From: Hymenobacter psychrotolerans DSM 18569
GTDB lineage: Bacteria; Bacteroidota; Bacteroidia; Cytophagales; Hymenobacteraceae
Assembly (NCBI RefSeq): GCF_900142395.1
Contig: NZ_FRAS01000002.1
Coordinates: 1-64,000, forward strand
Direction: 5' to 3'
Length of the DNA: 64,000 nt
Shown: positions 23,937-32,435 of the stretch, one piece after another
Position numbering within the stretch: position 1 is the first letter of the stretch
Layout of the letters: the number at the start of each line of letters is the position of its first letter
Made by a program: the position numbers and the translations under genes
Notes under the pieces: generated by a model
Seen by the model: the letters and a program-made list of their open reading frames with translations, nothing else
Told to the model about the DNA's origin: nothing
The model's database searches: none

Positions 23937-24707
23937 ATGGCCTCATTATTCCAGAAACTCTTCGGCCGGAAGGCAAGCCCCGCCGCCCTTGCGCCCGACG
24001 CGCTGGCCGTACTCGGGACCGACATGCACTCGCACGTGCTGCCCGGGCTAGATGACGGAGCGGAAGTCGTGGAACAGTCGCTGGACCTGCTGCGCGAGTT
24101 GCGGGCGCTGGGCTACCGCAAGCTGATCATGACGCCGCACGTGATGGGGGACTTCTACAAGAACACTCCCGATGGCATCCGGGCGGCGCTGGCGGTGGTC
24201 CGGCAGGCTGCCACCGAAGCAGGCCTAACCGATATGCAGCTCGAATGTGCCGCAGAGTACTACTTGGATGAGTGGTTTGGCCCGCGCCTCGACCGGGGCG
24301 ACGAGTTGCTGACTTTTGGCGGTGACAAACGGTATGTGCTGTTCGAAACCAGCTATATCAATGAGCCTTTCAACCTGGCCGAAACGATATTCCGGCTACA
24401 GAGTATGGGCTACCAGCCGGTGCTGGCGCATCCGGAGCGGTACACCTATTTCTATGGGCGCTTCGAGGATCTGGTGAAGGTGCGCGAAAACGGCGCGCTG
24501 TTGCAGCTCAACCTGAATTCGCTGGCGGGCTACTACTCCTCGGGCGCCAAAAAAGTGGCCGAAAAGCTTATCGATGCCGGCCTGGTTGACTTAGTGGGTA
24601 CCGACGCGCACAACATCAAGCACACCACCACGCTACGCGACAAAGCGCTGCCAGCAGACTACATGCATAAACTGCTGGCGCTGCCTTTATTGAATAATAC
24701 GCTGTAG
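23937..24707 (+). CDS. CpsB/YwqE-like PHP tyrosine phosphatase
   Basis: A 256-residue metal-dependent phosphatase of the PHP fold. Metal ligands are visible as H31 and H33 in DMHSHVLPGLDDG, then the conserved TPHVMGDFY, an HPERY motif and GTDAHN near residue 223. It should dephosphorylate the tyrosine tail of the Wzc-like kinase encoded just upstream (20-nt gap), allowing the phosphorylation cycle that drives polymer assembly. It has no signal peptide. The three-gene order export protein, kinase, phosphatase is common in Bacteroidota. Confidence 0.9.
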   Translation: MASLFQKLFGRKASPAALAPDALAVLGTDMHSHVLPGLDDGAEVVEQSLDLLRELRALGYRKLIMTPHVMGDFYKNTPDGIRAALAVVRQAATEAGLTDMQLECAAEYYLDEWFGPRLDRGDELLTFGGDKRYVLFETSYINEPFNLAETIFRLQSMGYQPVLAHPERYTYFYGRFEDLVKVRENGALLQLNLNSLAGYYSSGAKKVAEKLIDAGLVDLVGTDAHNIKHTTTLRDKALPADYMHKLLALPLLNNTL

Positions 24708-24767
24708 GCGTACCCATCAACGCAAACCGTACAGCGCTGGCCTCTCCTTACAATCAATAGTTGTCAT

Positions 24768-25760
24768 ATGATCTTCGTGACCGGTGGGAGCGGGCTTGTG
24801 GGAAGTTTCCTGATTCCGGCGCTGGTAGCACGCGGCCTGGCAGTGCGGGCTCTCTACCGCCGCCAGATACCCGTGCTGGCAGGAGCCGATGGCGTAGAAT
24901 GGGTGGAAGGCGACGTGCGCGACACACTGCTGTTGCAGGTTGCTTTGGAAGGCGTGACGCACGTTTTTCACTGCGCCGGGCTGGTGTCGTATGCCCCGCA
25001 GGACGAAGAAGCCCTGTTGCAGGTGAACGTGGAAGGCACGGCGGCCATCGTGGATGCCTGTCTGCACCGGCCCGGCATTCGGCTGTGTCAGGTATCGTCG
25101 GTGGCGGCGCTGGGCGGCGCTTCAGAGGCCGAAGGACAGCCCGCCGACGCAGTGCAGGTACTCGACGAAAACACCAAATGGGACCTGGGCGCCGAGCACG
25201 GGGCCTACGCCACCTCCAAATACCTGGCTGAACTGGAAGTGTGGCGCGGCATTTCAGAAGGGTTGCAGGCCGTGATGGTGTGCCCCTCCGTGATACTGGG
25301 CCCCGCCGACTGGGAGCGGAGCAGCACCCGCCTGTTTCGGTATGCCTGGCAACAGCACCGCTTCTACACGCCGGGCAGCATCAACGTGGTAGACGTGCGC
25401 GACGTGGTGGACATGATGCTGCGGCTCACGCTGGAACTGCCCGTTTCGGCCGAGCGGTATGTGCTGAGTGGCGGCAGCCTGCCTTTGGGCGAGTTTCTGA
25501 GCCAGGCCGCCGCATGTTTTGGCAAAAAGCCACCCACGGTGGCCGTGCCCGACTGGGCCGCCGAAGGTATCTGGCGGCTGGAGCACCTGCGCGCCATGCT
25601 GACCGGGGCCCGGCCGCTCATCACCAAAGACACGGCCCGCGCCGGCCGCCGACCAGTGCGCTACCACGCCGAAAAGGTGCAGCAGGCCACCGGGCTGGCG
25701 TTTCGGCCGGTGCCGGAAACCATAGGGTGGTGCTGCCACGAACTGCGCCGGAAGCTGTAA
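24768..25760 (+). CDS. NAD(P)-dependent epimerase/dehydratase (extended SDR)
   Basis: A 330-residue Rossmann-fold protein. TGGSGLVG (residues 5-12) binds the nucleotide. Asp at the GDVRD motif, the Ser pair in QVSSVAA and Y-A-T-S-K (Y147, K151) complete the SDR catalytic set. It resembles the group of NAD-dependent epimerases acting on sugar nucleotides or dihydroflavonol-like substrates. The substrate is not evident. It lies 60 nt after the PHP phosphatase and may be part of the exopolysaccharide transcript, or be an unrelated housekeeping gene. Cytoplasmic, no signal peptide. Confidence 0.85.
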   Translation: MIFVTGGSGLVGSFLIPALVARGLAVRALYRRQIPVLAGADGVEWVEGDVRDTLLLQVALEGVTHVFHCAGLVSYAPQDEEALLQVNVEGTAAIVDACLHRPGIRLCQVSSVAALGGASEAEGQPADAVQVLDENTKWDLGAEHGAYATSKYLAELEVWRGISEGLQAVMVCPSVILGPADWERSSTRLFRYAWQQHRFYTPGSINVVDVRDVVDMMLRLTLELPVSAERYVLSGGSLPLGEFLSQAAACFGKKPPTVAVPDWAAEGIWRLEHLRAMLTGARPLITKDTARAGRRPVRYHAEKVQQATGLAFRPVPETIGWCCHELRRKL

Positions 25761-25964
25761 ATAAATGCGCCCGGCATTGGGAATAAGCAGCTAAAAAGCG
25801 TCATTGCTGGTAGCCGGCTCCGCCTTCTGCCACCGCCTGAACCCGCGTGGCTCCGGTGCGGTTGTTGTATCTTAGACACTAGACCCTGCTAAAAGGGGTT
25901 TGGTCATCAATAGGCCTACCGGGGCTGCCGTTTTGACGGTGTACCGGCACTTGATTGTAGCTGC

Positions 25965-27368
25965 ATGAGAATGAATGAAAATTTTGAGGACCGGGACGAA
26001 GTATTGGACACCGTACGCCGGTTTGAGCGGATGGTGGCTCAGAACGAACCTGTCTTTTTCGACCTGGCCGACTTCGAGAATATCATCGACCACTATACTT
26101 CCAACACCCAATACGACCAGGCCCTGCAGGCCTGCGAAGCTGCCATTGCCCAATACCCGTTCAGCACCGAGCTCCTGATTGACCGCTCGCAGGTGCTGGC
26201 CATGAAAGGCGAGTATACGGCCGCCAGCACCCAGATTGAAAACGTAGCCCAGCTCGACCCCGACAACCCCGACGTGGCCGTAACACGCGGCATTATTGCG
26301 ACGCAGAAGGGCGAGTTTGCGGAAGCCGTGGCCTTTTTCCTGCAGGCTTCTGAGCGGGCTCCAGACCGCGACGATATCTACTTCAACTTAGGTCTGGCTT
26401 ATCAGAGCTGGCAGAAGTTCAAGAGTGCGGCCAAATACTATAAGAAGAGCCTGCGCCTGAACTCCGACAACGACGTGGCCATTCAGGAGCTGCTGTATTG
26501 CTTGGAGGTGACCAGCCGGCTGGAAGAGCACCTGCCGTTTTTCCAGCGCTTCATCGACGATGACCCGTACTCGGCGGTGGCGTGGTACAACCTGGGGCAG
26601 GCGCATTTCCGCTTAAACCAAGTGGAAAAAGCCATTGCGGCCTTCGACTATGCCCTGCTCATCGATGCCAAATTTTATGAGGCGCATGCTTACCTGGCCA
26701 GCACGTATGTCAGCCAGGAGCGCTACCGCGACGCCATTGCAGAGTTCGAGCAGAGCTACCCCGAAGGCCAGCCCACGCCGGAAGCGCTGTGCAACATTGG
26801 CGAGTGCCACGAGAAGCTGCGGGAGTGGGATGCCTCGCGCCGCTTCTACCAGAAAGCCATCGACCTGGAGCCGGAAATGGACGAGGCGTGGTTCGGGATT
26901 GGTATTATTCTCAACGAGCAGCAGCGCTATTTCGAGGCGATTCACTTCTTCCGCAAAGCGGTGACTATCTACGCTGAGAGCGTGGAATACTGGCTGGCGC
27001 TGGCCGCGGCCGAGTATCAGGTCGGCAACATTGTGAGTGCGCTGGAAGCCTACGAAAAAGCCTCCGAGGTAGCTCCTGACAGCAAAGACGTGTGGCTGAA
27101 CTGGAGCATTCTGCTCTATGAGCAGGGCAATTTCCAGGGTGCCATCGACCTGATGCGCAACGCCATTGAAGTGCAGCCCGCCGAAGCCGAGCTACACTAC
27201 CGCCTATGCGCCTACTTGCTGGCGGCCGGGCGCTACCGCGAAGCCTACGAAACGCTGGAAAATGCTCTGACCCTGGATTTCGACAAGCACCGGCTGCTAT
27301 TCGAGTATTTCCCGGAGCTGGAGTCGCAGAAGGCGCTGGCCCGGTTGATAGACCAGTACCGCAAATAG
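25965..27368 (+). CDS. Tetratricopeptide-repeat protein
   Basis: A 467-residue soluble protein made almost wholly of TPR repeats, about twelve, with the W/L-G-Y-A-F-A-P spacing visible in segments such as YFNLGLAYQSWQKFKSAAKY and AWYNLGQAHFRLNQVEKAIA. No signal peptide or catalytic motif is present. TPR superhelices serve as protein-binding scaffolds; the partner is unknown. Start choice is between the ATG at 25965 and the one at 25971. It ends at a very strong hairpin. In Bacteroidota a long TPR gene often lies next to comA and aroE, as it does here; that conservation is from memory and not tested. Confidence 0.88.
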   Translation: MRMNENFEDRDEVLDTVRRFERMVAQNEPVFFDLADFENIIDHYTSNTQYDQALQACEAAIAQYPFSTELLIDRSQVLAMKGEYTAASTQIENVAQLDPDNPDVAVTRGIIATQKGEFAEAVAFFLQASERAPDRDDIYFNLGLAYQSWQKFKSAAKYYKKSLRLNSDNDVAIQELLYCLEVTSRLEEHLPFFQRFIDDDPYSAVAWYNLGQAHFRLNQVEKAIAAFDYALLIDAKFYEAHAYLASTYVSQERYRDAIAEFEQSYPEGQPTPEALCNIGECHEKLREWDASRRFYQKAIDLEPEMDEAWFGIGIILNEQQRYFEAIHFFRKAVTIYAESVEYWLALAAAEYQVGNIVSALEAYEKASEVAPDSKDVWLNWSILLYEQGNFQGAIDLMRNAIEVQPAEAELHYRLCAYLLAAGRYREAYETLENALTLDFDKHRLLFEYFPELESQKALARLIDQYRK

Positions 27369-27373
27369 AGGCA

Positions 27374-27404
27374 GCGGGCCGAACCAGTCACTGGTTCGGC
27401 CCGC
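27374..27404 (+). terminator. Terminator after TPR gene
   Basis: A 15-bp perfect stem (GCGGGCCGAACCAGT and its complement) with a single-base loop, followed by TTCTTTTC. In RNA the inner pairs would open to form the loop. Confidence 0.85.
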
Positions 27405-27515
27405 TTCTTTTCGGGGGTGGGCTTTCTGGATTTCAGGCGTACTTTTACGCCCGTTGTTTTTTGCGGGAACTGCCAGCCGCGCTGGCTTGCTTTCCGCCTC
27501 TCAAGACTCTACAGA

Positions 27516-28349
27516 ATGAATTACAACCTCACGCAGCTACCCGAGCGCACCGAAAAACCCCGCGAGCAAGGCTTTACCATGGTAATGGACAAAGGCCTGA
27601 GCGTGCGCGAAGTGGAAGATTTCCTGGAAGTAGGAGCACCCTACACCGACATTGTGAAGCTGGGCTGGGCCACGTCCTTCGTGACGCCCAACCTCAAGCG
27701 CAAGCTGGCCGCCTACAAAGAGGCCGGCATTCCGGTGTACTTCGGGGGCACGCTGTTTGAGGCGTTCATCATCCGCAACCAGTTCGATGACTACCGCCGC
27801 CTGCTGGAAGAATACGGCATGGAATACGCCGAAGTATCCGATGGCTCCATTGACCTGGTGCACGACAAAAAGCTCGAATACATCAGCATGCTGGCCAAAG
27901 ATGTGAAGGTGCTGAGCGAAGTGGGCTCGAAGGACGCGGAGAAGATTATCCCGCCCTACAAGTGGATTTCGCAGATGAAAACCGAGCTGGAAGCCGGCGC
28001 CCTGAAGGTAATCGGTGAAGCCCGCGAGGCCGGCAACGTAGGCTTGTTCCGCAGCACCGGCGAAGTGCGCTCGGGACTGGTAGAAGAAATCCTGACCCAG
28101 ATTCCGTTTGAAAAGATTCTGTGGGAAGCACCCCAGAAAGCCCAGCAGGTGTGGTTTATCAAGCTGCTGGGAGCCAACGTGAACCTGGGCAACATTGCGC
28201 CCAACGAAATTGTGAGCCTCGAAACCATCCGCCTGGGTCTGCGCGGCGACACATTCACGCACTTCCTCGACATGGACAACGTGGATGAGATGTTCAAGCC
28301 CGAAGTGAAGACGCCCGGCAAGCCCGGCACGTCTATGCCGCGCGGCTAA
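27516..28349 (+). CDS. comA: Phosphosulfolactate synthase (ComA family)
   Basis: A 277-residue TIM-barrel enzyme that adds sulfite to phosphoenolpyruvate to give phosphosulfolactate. Family stretches are DIVKLGWATSFVTPN, FGGTLFEAFIIRNQ, EVSDGSIDL, EVGSKD, EAPQKAQQVWFIKLLGANVN and LGNIAPNEIVSLETIRLGLR. The ATG at 27516 was chosen; the longer ORF lacks similarity upstream. In archaea the product leads to coenzyme M and in Bacillus to spore sulfolactate. No comB or comC homologue is seen here. In Bacteroidota a link to sulfonate metabolites or sulfonolipids is possible but unproven. It is bounded by terminators on both sides, so it is monocistronic. Confidence 0.9.
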   Translation: MNYNLTQLPERTEKPREQGFTMVMDKGLSVREVEDFLEVGAPYTDIVKLGWATSFVTPNLKRKLAAYKEAGIPVYFGGTLFEAFIIRNQFDDYRRLLEEYGMEYAEVSDGSIDLVHDKKLEYISMLAKDVKVLSEVGSKDAEKIIPPYKWISQMKTELEAGALKVIGEAREAGNVGLFRSTGEVRSGLVEEILTQIPFEKILWEAPQKAQQVWFIKLLGANVNLGNIAPNEIVSLETIRLGLRGDTFTHFLDMDNVDEMFKPEVKTPGKPGTSMPRG

Positions 28350-28391
28350 ACGCACTGCGGTGTCGCGCTGAACGTTTTTGACGACCTAAGC

Positions 28392-28426
28392 AAAACGGTC
28401 GGTTCCTGATGGAGCCGACCGTTTTT
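28392..28426 (+). terminator. Intrinsic terminator after comA
   Basis: AAAACGGTCGGTTCC pairs with GGAGCCGACCGTTTT (one G-U) around TGAT, followed by T. Confidence 0.85.
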
Positions 28427-28684
28427 GCCTGGAAGGCACTTCGGAGAAGGCAGCGACTTGGCAATTGCGCTCAATGCGGCCGCTTTTATAATGCTGCTGG
28501 AAAGAAACGGTTTTGTGCAGGAGGCTCATTCCCGCAAGGACCGTCTCTCCGGTGGGCCACTTCCCAACGTGGCTGTGTACTCGCTCCAAACCCCGCTGCG
28601 CGAACCGAACAACACTATAATGCCGGTGTAACCATATCAGCCTGATAGAGTAGGAAGATAATTCTGAATTTGTCTTTCTCTGAT
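28427..28684. other. Intergenic region without a supported gene
   Basis: About 260 nt between the comA terminator and the next lipoprotein gene. Short open frames exist on both strands, but none has a convincing start, composition or similarity. A weak -7 candidate (TGAATTTG, 28664-28671) lies upstream of the ATG at 28685. Confidence 0.5.
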
Positions 28685-30052
28685 ATGAAACACCTTTTTT
28701 CGTGGGGCCCGGCCGCGGCGCTGCTTCTGCTGGCTGGCTGCAATCAGGGCCAGCCCAAAACCGATACCCCGACCAATACACCCGCCCAAGCGGTAGAATC
28801 TCCTGATTCGGTGGCGCCTTCCAGCGCCGCCGCGCCCCAGCTGCCGGAGCCGTTTGCCACCAAATCCGTGACCAAGCGCAGCCACGTAATCGGGTGGCCG
28901 GCGGGCAAAACGCCGACAGTGCCGGCCGGATTCGTTGTTACCGAGTATGCCGGCAACTTCAACAGCCCGCGCTGGGCCTACGTGACGCCCAACGGCGACG
29001 TACTGGTGGCCGAGTCTAACACCATTCCGACGACGACTAAAAAGAAGATAGCCGCCAAGCTGGACCTCGACCCCTCTAAGTCGCTGAAGGAAACCAGCGC
29101 CAACCGCATCACGCTGCTCCGCGACACCAATCAGGATGGCAAGCCCGACGTGCGCGAAACCTTCCTGAGCGGGCTTAATCAGCCTTTGGGAATGCTCGTG
29201 CTCGGCAACTACTTCTACGTGGCCAATACCGATGGCGTGGTGCGCTACGCCTACAAGCCGGGCCAGACTAAAATCACGGGTCCCGGCCAGAAAATACTGG
29301 ACCTGCCCGCCGGCGGCTACAACAACCACTGGACCCGCAACCTGCTGGCCAGCGCCGATGGCTCCAAGATTTATGTGAGCGTAGGCTCGGGCTCTAATGT
29401 GGCTGAACACGGCATGGAAAACGAGCAGCGCCGGGCCAACATCCTGGAAATAAACCCCGATGGAACCGGCGAGAAAATCTACGCCAGCGGCCTGCGCAAC
29501 CCCGTGGGCATGGACTGGGCCCCCGGTACCAAAACCCTCTGGACGGCCGTAAACGAGCGGGATGAGCTCGGCGACGACCTGGTGCCGGATTATATGACCA
29601 GCGTGCAGCCGGGCGCGTTCTACGGCTGGCCCTACGCGTATTTCGGCCCGAAAGAGGACCCGCGACGCAAGGGTGAGCGGCCGGATCTGGTGCAGAAAAC
29701 GGTAGTGCCCGATGTGGCGCTTGGCTCTCATACGGCCTCGCTGGGGCTGGCTTTTTACTCGGGTAAAAACTTTCCTGCGAAGTACCAGAACGGGGCCTTC
29801 ATCGGGCAGCATGGTTCCTGGAACCGCTCGGAGTTTTCGGGCTATAAAGTGGTGTTTGTGCCGTTCAGCAATGGCAAGCCTACGGGCGGCATGGAAGATT
29901 TCGTAACTGGCTTCGTTGCCAATCCGGCCGAAAAAGAAGTGTACGGCCGCCCTGTGGGCGTCACGGCCATGCCCGACGGCTCTTTGCTGGTGCTGGATGA
30001 CGCCGGCAACAAAGTATGGCGGGTAGCCGCGCAGCCGGGGCGCGGAGCATAG
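28685..30052 (+). CDS. Sorbosone-dehydrogenase-like (PQQ-type propeller) lipoprotein
   Basis: A 455-residue protein with lipobox Cys19 (LLLLAGC) and a Pro/Thr/Ser-rich linker, then a six-bladed propeller of the glucose/sorbosone dehydrogenase family. Typical stretches are VLVAESNTIP, FLSGLNQPLGMLVLG, YASGLRNPVGMDWAP, WTAVNERDELGDDLVPDY and FIGQHGSWNRSEFSGYKVVF. Such proteins may oxidise sugars with PQQ in the periplasm, but many homologues have no shown activity. No PQQ synthesis gene lies in the window. The start at 28685 fits the lipoprotein signal; the longer frame from an upstream TTG does not. Confidence 0.88.
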   Translation: MKHLFSWGPAAALLLLAGCNQGQPKTDTPTNTPAQAVESPDSVAPSSAAAPQLPEPFATKSVTKRSHVIGWPAGKTPTVPAGFVVTEYAGNFNSPRWAYVTPNGDVLVAESNTIPTTTKKKIAAKLDLDPSKSLKETSANRITLLRDTNQDGKPDVRETFLSGLNQPLGMLVLGNYFYVANTDGVVRYAYKPGQTKITGPGQKILDLPAGGYNNHWTRNLLASADGSKIYVSVGSGSNVAEHGMENEQRRANILEINPDGTGEKIYASGLRNPVGMDWAPGTKTLWTAVNERDELGDDLVPDYMTSVQPGAFYGWPYAYFGPKEDPRRKGERPDLVQKTVVPDVALGSHTASLGLAFYSGKNFPAKYQNGAFIGQHGSWNRSEFSGYKVVFVPFSNGKPTGGMEDFVTGFVANPAEKEVYGRPVGVTAMPDGSLLVLDDAGNKVWRVAAQPGRGA

Positions 30053-30055
30053 CCG

Positions 30056-30128
30056 GCAGATGGTGAAGCATGATGCCGCAGGGTTTAGCTACCGGCTGTA
30101 CCTTGCGGCATCATGCTTCACCATCTGC
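30056..30128 (+). repeat. 29-bp inverted repeat overlapping a start codon
   Basis: Arms 30056-30084 and 30100-30128 are complementary at 28 of 29 positions (the exception forms a G-U pair) around a 15-nt spacer. The right arm contains the ATG (30113) and first five codons of the next gene. The spacer/right-arm border holds TACCTTGC (30099-30106), close to a -7 element. Confidence 0.85.
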
Positions 30129-30769
30129 GCCGCTACCTCAGCTACCTGTTCCCGCTCACCCGCATTGTGCACTCGCCGATAAGCGGGCCGCTGGAAGTAC
30201 GGTGGCATCGGGGCCGCAAGGTGCTGGATACGCGCCACGCCAACTACTCTTATGGCACACTGCAGCAGGTGTTGCGCTACGGGTTGCTGTTCGTGGAGCC
30301 GGAGCAGGCCGGCCACATTCTGTTGCTGGGCCTGGGTGGCGGCTCGGTGGTGCAGACGCTGCGGCAGGAAAAGCAGTTGGCCGTGCCCATCACGGCGCTG
30401 GAACTGGACCCTACCATCATTGCGCTGGCTGATAAAGAGTTCAGAATCCGCCCCGCTGCTAATCTGCATATTGTGTGCGCCGATGCCTTCGTCTGGCTTC
30501 GCACTGCGCCTACGGCCGAGTTCGGGCTGATTATTATCGACTTGTTCGTGGATCTGGAACTGCCGGCGGGCCTGCAGCAGGCCGAGTGCTGGCAGCACGT
30601 CTGGCGGGCGCTGAAGCCGGGCGGGCAGGTGTTGTTCAATACGCTTACCTCCGCGCCGCTGGCCGTAGAGGAGCAGGAGCTCACAGAATATCTGGCCCAA
30701 CTGGGCTTTGCGGTGAGGGAAATAGAAGTGGAGGCGCTCAACCGGCTGCTGGTGCTGCGTAAGCCCTGA
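30113..30769 (+). CDS. Spermidine-synthase-like SAM-dependent transferase
   Basis: A 218-residue Rossmann-fold protein. HILLLGLGGGSVVQTL (about residues 64-79) is the nucleotide-binding glycine loop, ITALELDPTIIALA holds the acidic ribose-binding residue, and CADAFVWL and LIIIDLFVD complete the spermidine-synthase-like core. The N-terminal beta domain is short and the diagnostic catalytic Asp context of true spermidine synthases is only partly present, so it may be a related methyltransferase or aminopropyltransferase. It has no signal peptide. ATG 30113 is the only reasonable start and it lies inside a 29-bp inverted repeat. Confidence 0.8.
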   Translation: MLHHLRRYLSYLFPLTRIVHSPISGPLEVRWHRGRKVLDTRHANYSYGTLQQVLRYGLLFVEPEQAGHILLLGLGGGSVVQTLRQEKQLAVPITALELDPTIIALADKEFRIRPAANLHIVCADAFVWLRTAPTAEFGLIIIDLFVDLELPAGLQQAECWQHVWRALKPGGQVLFNTLTSAPLAVEEQELTEYLAQLGFAVREIEVEALNRLLVLRKP

Positions 30770-30889
30770 GCCGACATAAGCCGCAGCTCCGGTTTCAGAG
30801 AGTTTGCCTCTCAATGCGCCGGGCGCTGGCGCTACTCCACCGGCTTTCTGCTTTCTTTGTAGTTCTATAAGCCACTCTTACTCTTCCGC

Positions 30890-31546
30890 ATGGAAATTCT
30901 GCAGCATCTGCTCGACTTCATTCTCCACCTCGACAAGCACTTGGCTGAGATTATCCAGGACTATGGTGCCTGGACCTACGTCATCCTGTTTCTGATCATT
31001 TTTGTGGAAACCGGCGTGGTGGTGCTGCCTTTCCTACCCGGCGACTCGCTGCTGTTTGCGGCCGGCTCACTGGCTGCGCTGCCCGGCTCCCCCCTGAATG
31101 TGTGGGCCATGATGGGCCTGCTGATTGTGGCCGCCATCCTCGGCGACACGCTCAACTACCACATCGGCGACTATCTGGGGCCGCGCGTGTTCCGCGAAAA
31201 CTCGCGGTTCCTGAAGCGGGAGCACCTCGAAAAAACGCAGGCTTTCTATCAGAAGCACGGCGCCAAAACCATTATTCTGGCCCGCTTCATTCCCATCATT
31301 CGCACGTTTGCGCCCTTCGTGGCTGGTGTGGGCACCATGAGCTACAGCAAGTTTCTGTCGTATAACGTGATAGGCGCGGTGCTGTGGGTAACGTCCCTGA
31401 CGCTGGCCGGCTACTACTTCGGGCAGTTGGAAGTGGTACAGAAAAACTTTTCGCTGGTCGTGCTGGCCATCATTGGCCTGTCGGTGCTGCCGGCCGTGGT
31501 TGAGTTCGTGAAGTCCCGCCGTGCTCCAAAAGCACCCGTAGCCTAG
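30890..31546 (+). CDS. DedA family membrane protein (VTT domain)
   Basis: A 218-residue inner-membrane protein with four to five hydrophobic segments. It contains the SNARE-associated/VTT core: E-T-G-V-V-V-L-P-F-L-P-G-D-S-L-L-F near residues 42-58, GDTLNYHIGDYLG, and F-x-x-x-x-G-x-x-x-x-x-x-x-R-F-I-P near 120-140 (KTIILARFIPIIRTFAPFVA). DedA proteins are implicated in lipid (undecaprenyl phosphate or phospholipid) scrambling and membrane homeostasis. The last residues are basic (KSRRAPKAPVA). It is followed by a strong terminator, so it is not in operon with aroE. Confidence 0.92.
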   Translation: MEILQHLLDFILHLDKHLAEIIQDYGAWTYVILFLIIFVETGVVVLPFLPGDSLLFAAGSLAALPGSPLNVWAMMGLLIVAAILGDTLNYHIGDYLGPRVFRENSRFLKREHLEKTQAFYQKHGAKTIILARFIPIIRTFAPFVAGVGTMSYSKFLSYNVIGAVLWVTSLTLAGYYFGQLEVVQKNFSLVVLAIIGLSVLPAVVEFVKSRRAPKAPVA

Positions 31547-31587
31547 CGGCACTGCGCCCTAAGCAGAACCAATGCTAACATTTCGAG

Positions 31588-31626
31588 AAACCGCTCCGGC
31601 CGCTTTGGCCGGGGCGGTTTTTTTTG
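31588..31626 (+). terminator. Intrinsic terminator after dedA
   Basis: AAACCGCTCCGGCC pairs with GGCCGGGGCGGTTT around GCTTT, followed by eight T. Confidence 0.93.
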
Positions 31627-31658
31627 TTGCTTCATGTCCCATTTTATCCTTCTATCCC

Positions 31659-32408
31659 ATGTCTGAATTCGGGCTTATCGGCCGCACCCTGAAGCATTCC
31701 TTCTCGCAGACGTACTTCACCCAGAAATTCCAGAACCTCGACCTGCTCGATCATCAGTACGAGTTGTTTGAGCTGCCCACCATCCATGAGCTGCCGCAAC
31801 TGCTGGCCCAGCGCCCCGGCTTGCGGGGCCTCAACGTGACTATTCCGTATAAGGAGCAGGTCTGGCCGTTTCTGAACGAGGTGGCACCTTCCGCCGCCCG
31901 GGTTGGGGCCGTGAATGTTATTGAGTTTGCGGCTGATGGGCGCCTTATCGGGCACAACACCGACTATGTGGGGTTCCGCAACTCGCTGCGCGACTTTCTG
32001 CCCCGGCCTGTTCCGGCGGAGCTGCGGGCATTGGTGCTGGGCAGCGGTGGTGCTTCCAAAGCCGTGGAAACGGCCCTACGGGAGTTGGGAATCGGCTATT
32101 GGGTGGTGTCGCGGAACAGCATGAGCAACGGCCTGACTTACGACGAGCTGACGCCGCGCATTCTTGCCGGGCACGCTCTCATCATCAACGCCACGCCGCT
32201 GGGCACCTACCCCGACCTGGACCAGTGCCCGCCGCTGCCCTATGAAGTGCTCAGCAGCCAGCACTATCTCTACGACCTGATTTATAACCCCAGCGAAACC
32301 GAATTCATGAAGCGCGGGCAGGCGGCCGGCGCCCAAACCAAAAACGGGTTCGAGATGCTGTGCCTGCAGGCCGAGGAAGCCTGGAAAATCTGGAACGGGC
32401 AGCAGTAA
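31659..32408 (+). CDS. aroE: Shikimate dehydrogenase
   Basis: A 249-residue enzyme that reduces 3-dehydroshikimate to shikimate with NADPH, in aromatic amino acid synthesis. It starts MSEFGLIGRTLKHSFSQTYF with the shikimate-binding S-x-S-like region. Lys65 in LNVTIPYKEQ and Asp102 in GHNTDYVGF are the catalytic pair, and LGSGGASKAV is the NADP loop. ATG 31659 fits the family start; 29 upstream codons in the same frame come from the dedA terminator region. It ends inside a short inverted repeat facing the TonB-type gene. Confidence 0.95.
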   Translation: MSEFGLIGRTLKHSFSQTYFTQKFQNLDLLDHQYELFELPTIHELPQLLAQRPGLRGLNVTIPYKEQVWPFLNEVAPSAARVGAVNVIEFAADGRLIGHNTDYVGFRNSLRDFLPRPVPAELRALVLGSGGASKAVETALRELGIGYWVVSRNSMSNGLTYDELTPRILAGHALIINATPLGTYPDLDQCPPLPYEVLSSQHYLYDLIYNPSETEFMKRGQAAGAQTKNGFEMLCLQAEEAWKIWNGQQ

Positions 32409-32433
32409 GCGGGCAGCGCACTGCCCGCTTACT
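32404..32433. terminator. Bidirectional hairpin between aroE and TonB-type gene
   Basis: AGTAAGCGGGCAG and CTGCCCGCTTACT (13 bp, perfect) flank a 4-nt loop. The aroE stop codon is within the left arm. There is only a short T stretch (GTTTAG). Confidence 0.7.
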
Positions 32434-32435
32434 GT

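Noticed and set aside
28409..28645. Short open frames between comA and the sorbosone-dehydrogenase-like gene
   Set aside because: The only ATG start lies inside the comA terminator, and the products show no domain, signal or family likeness.
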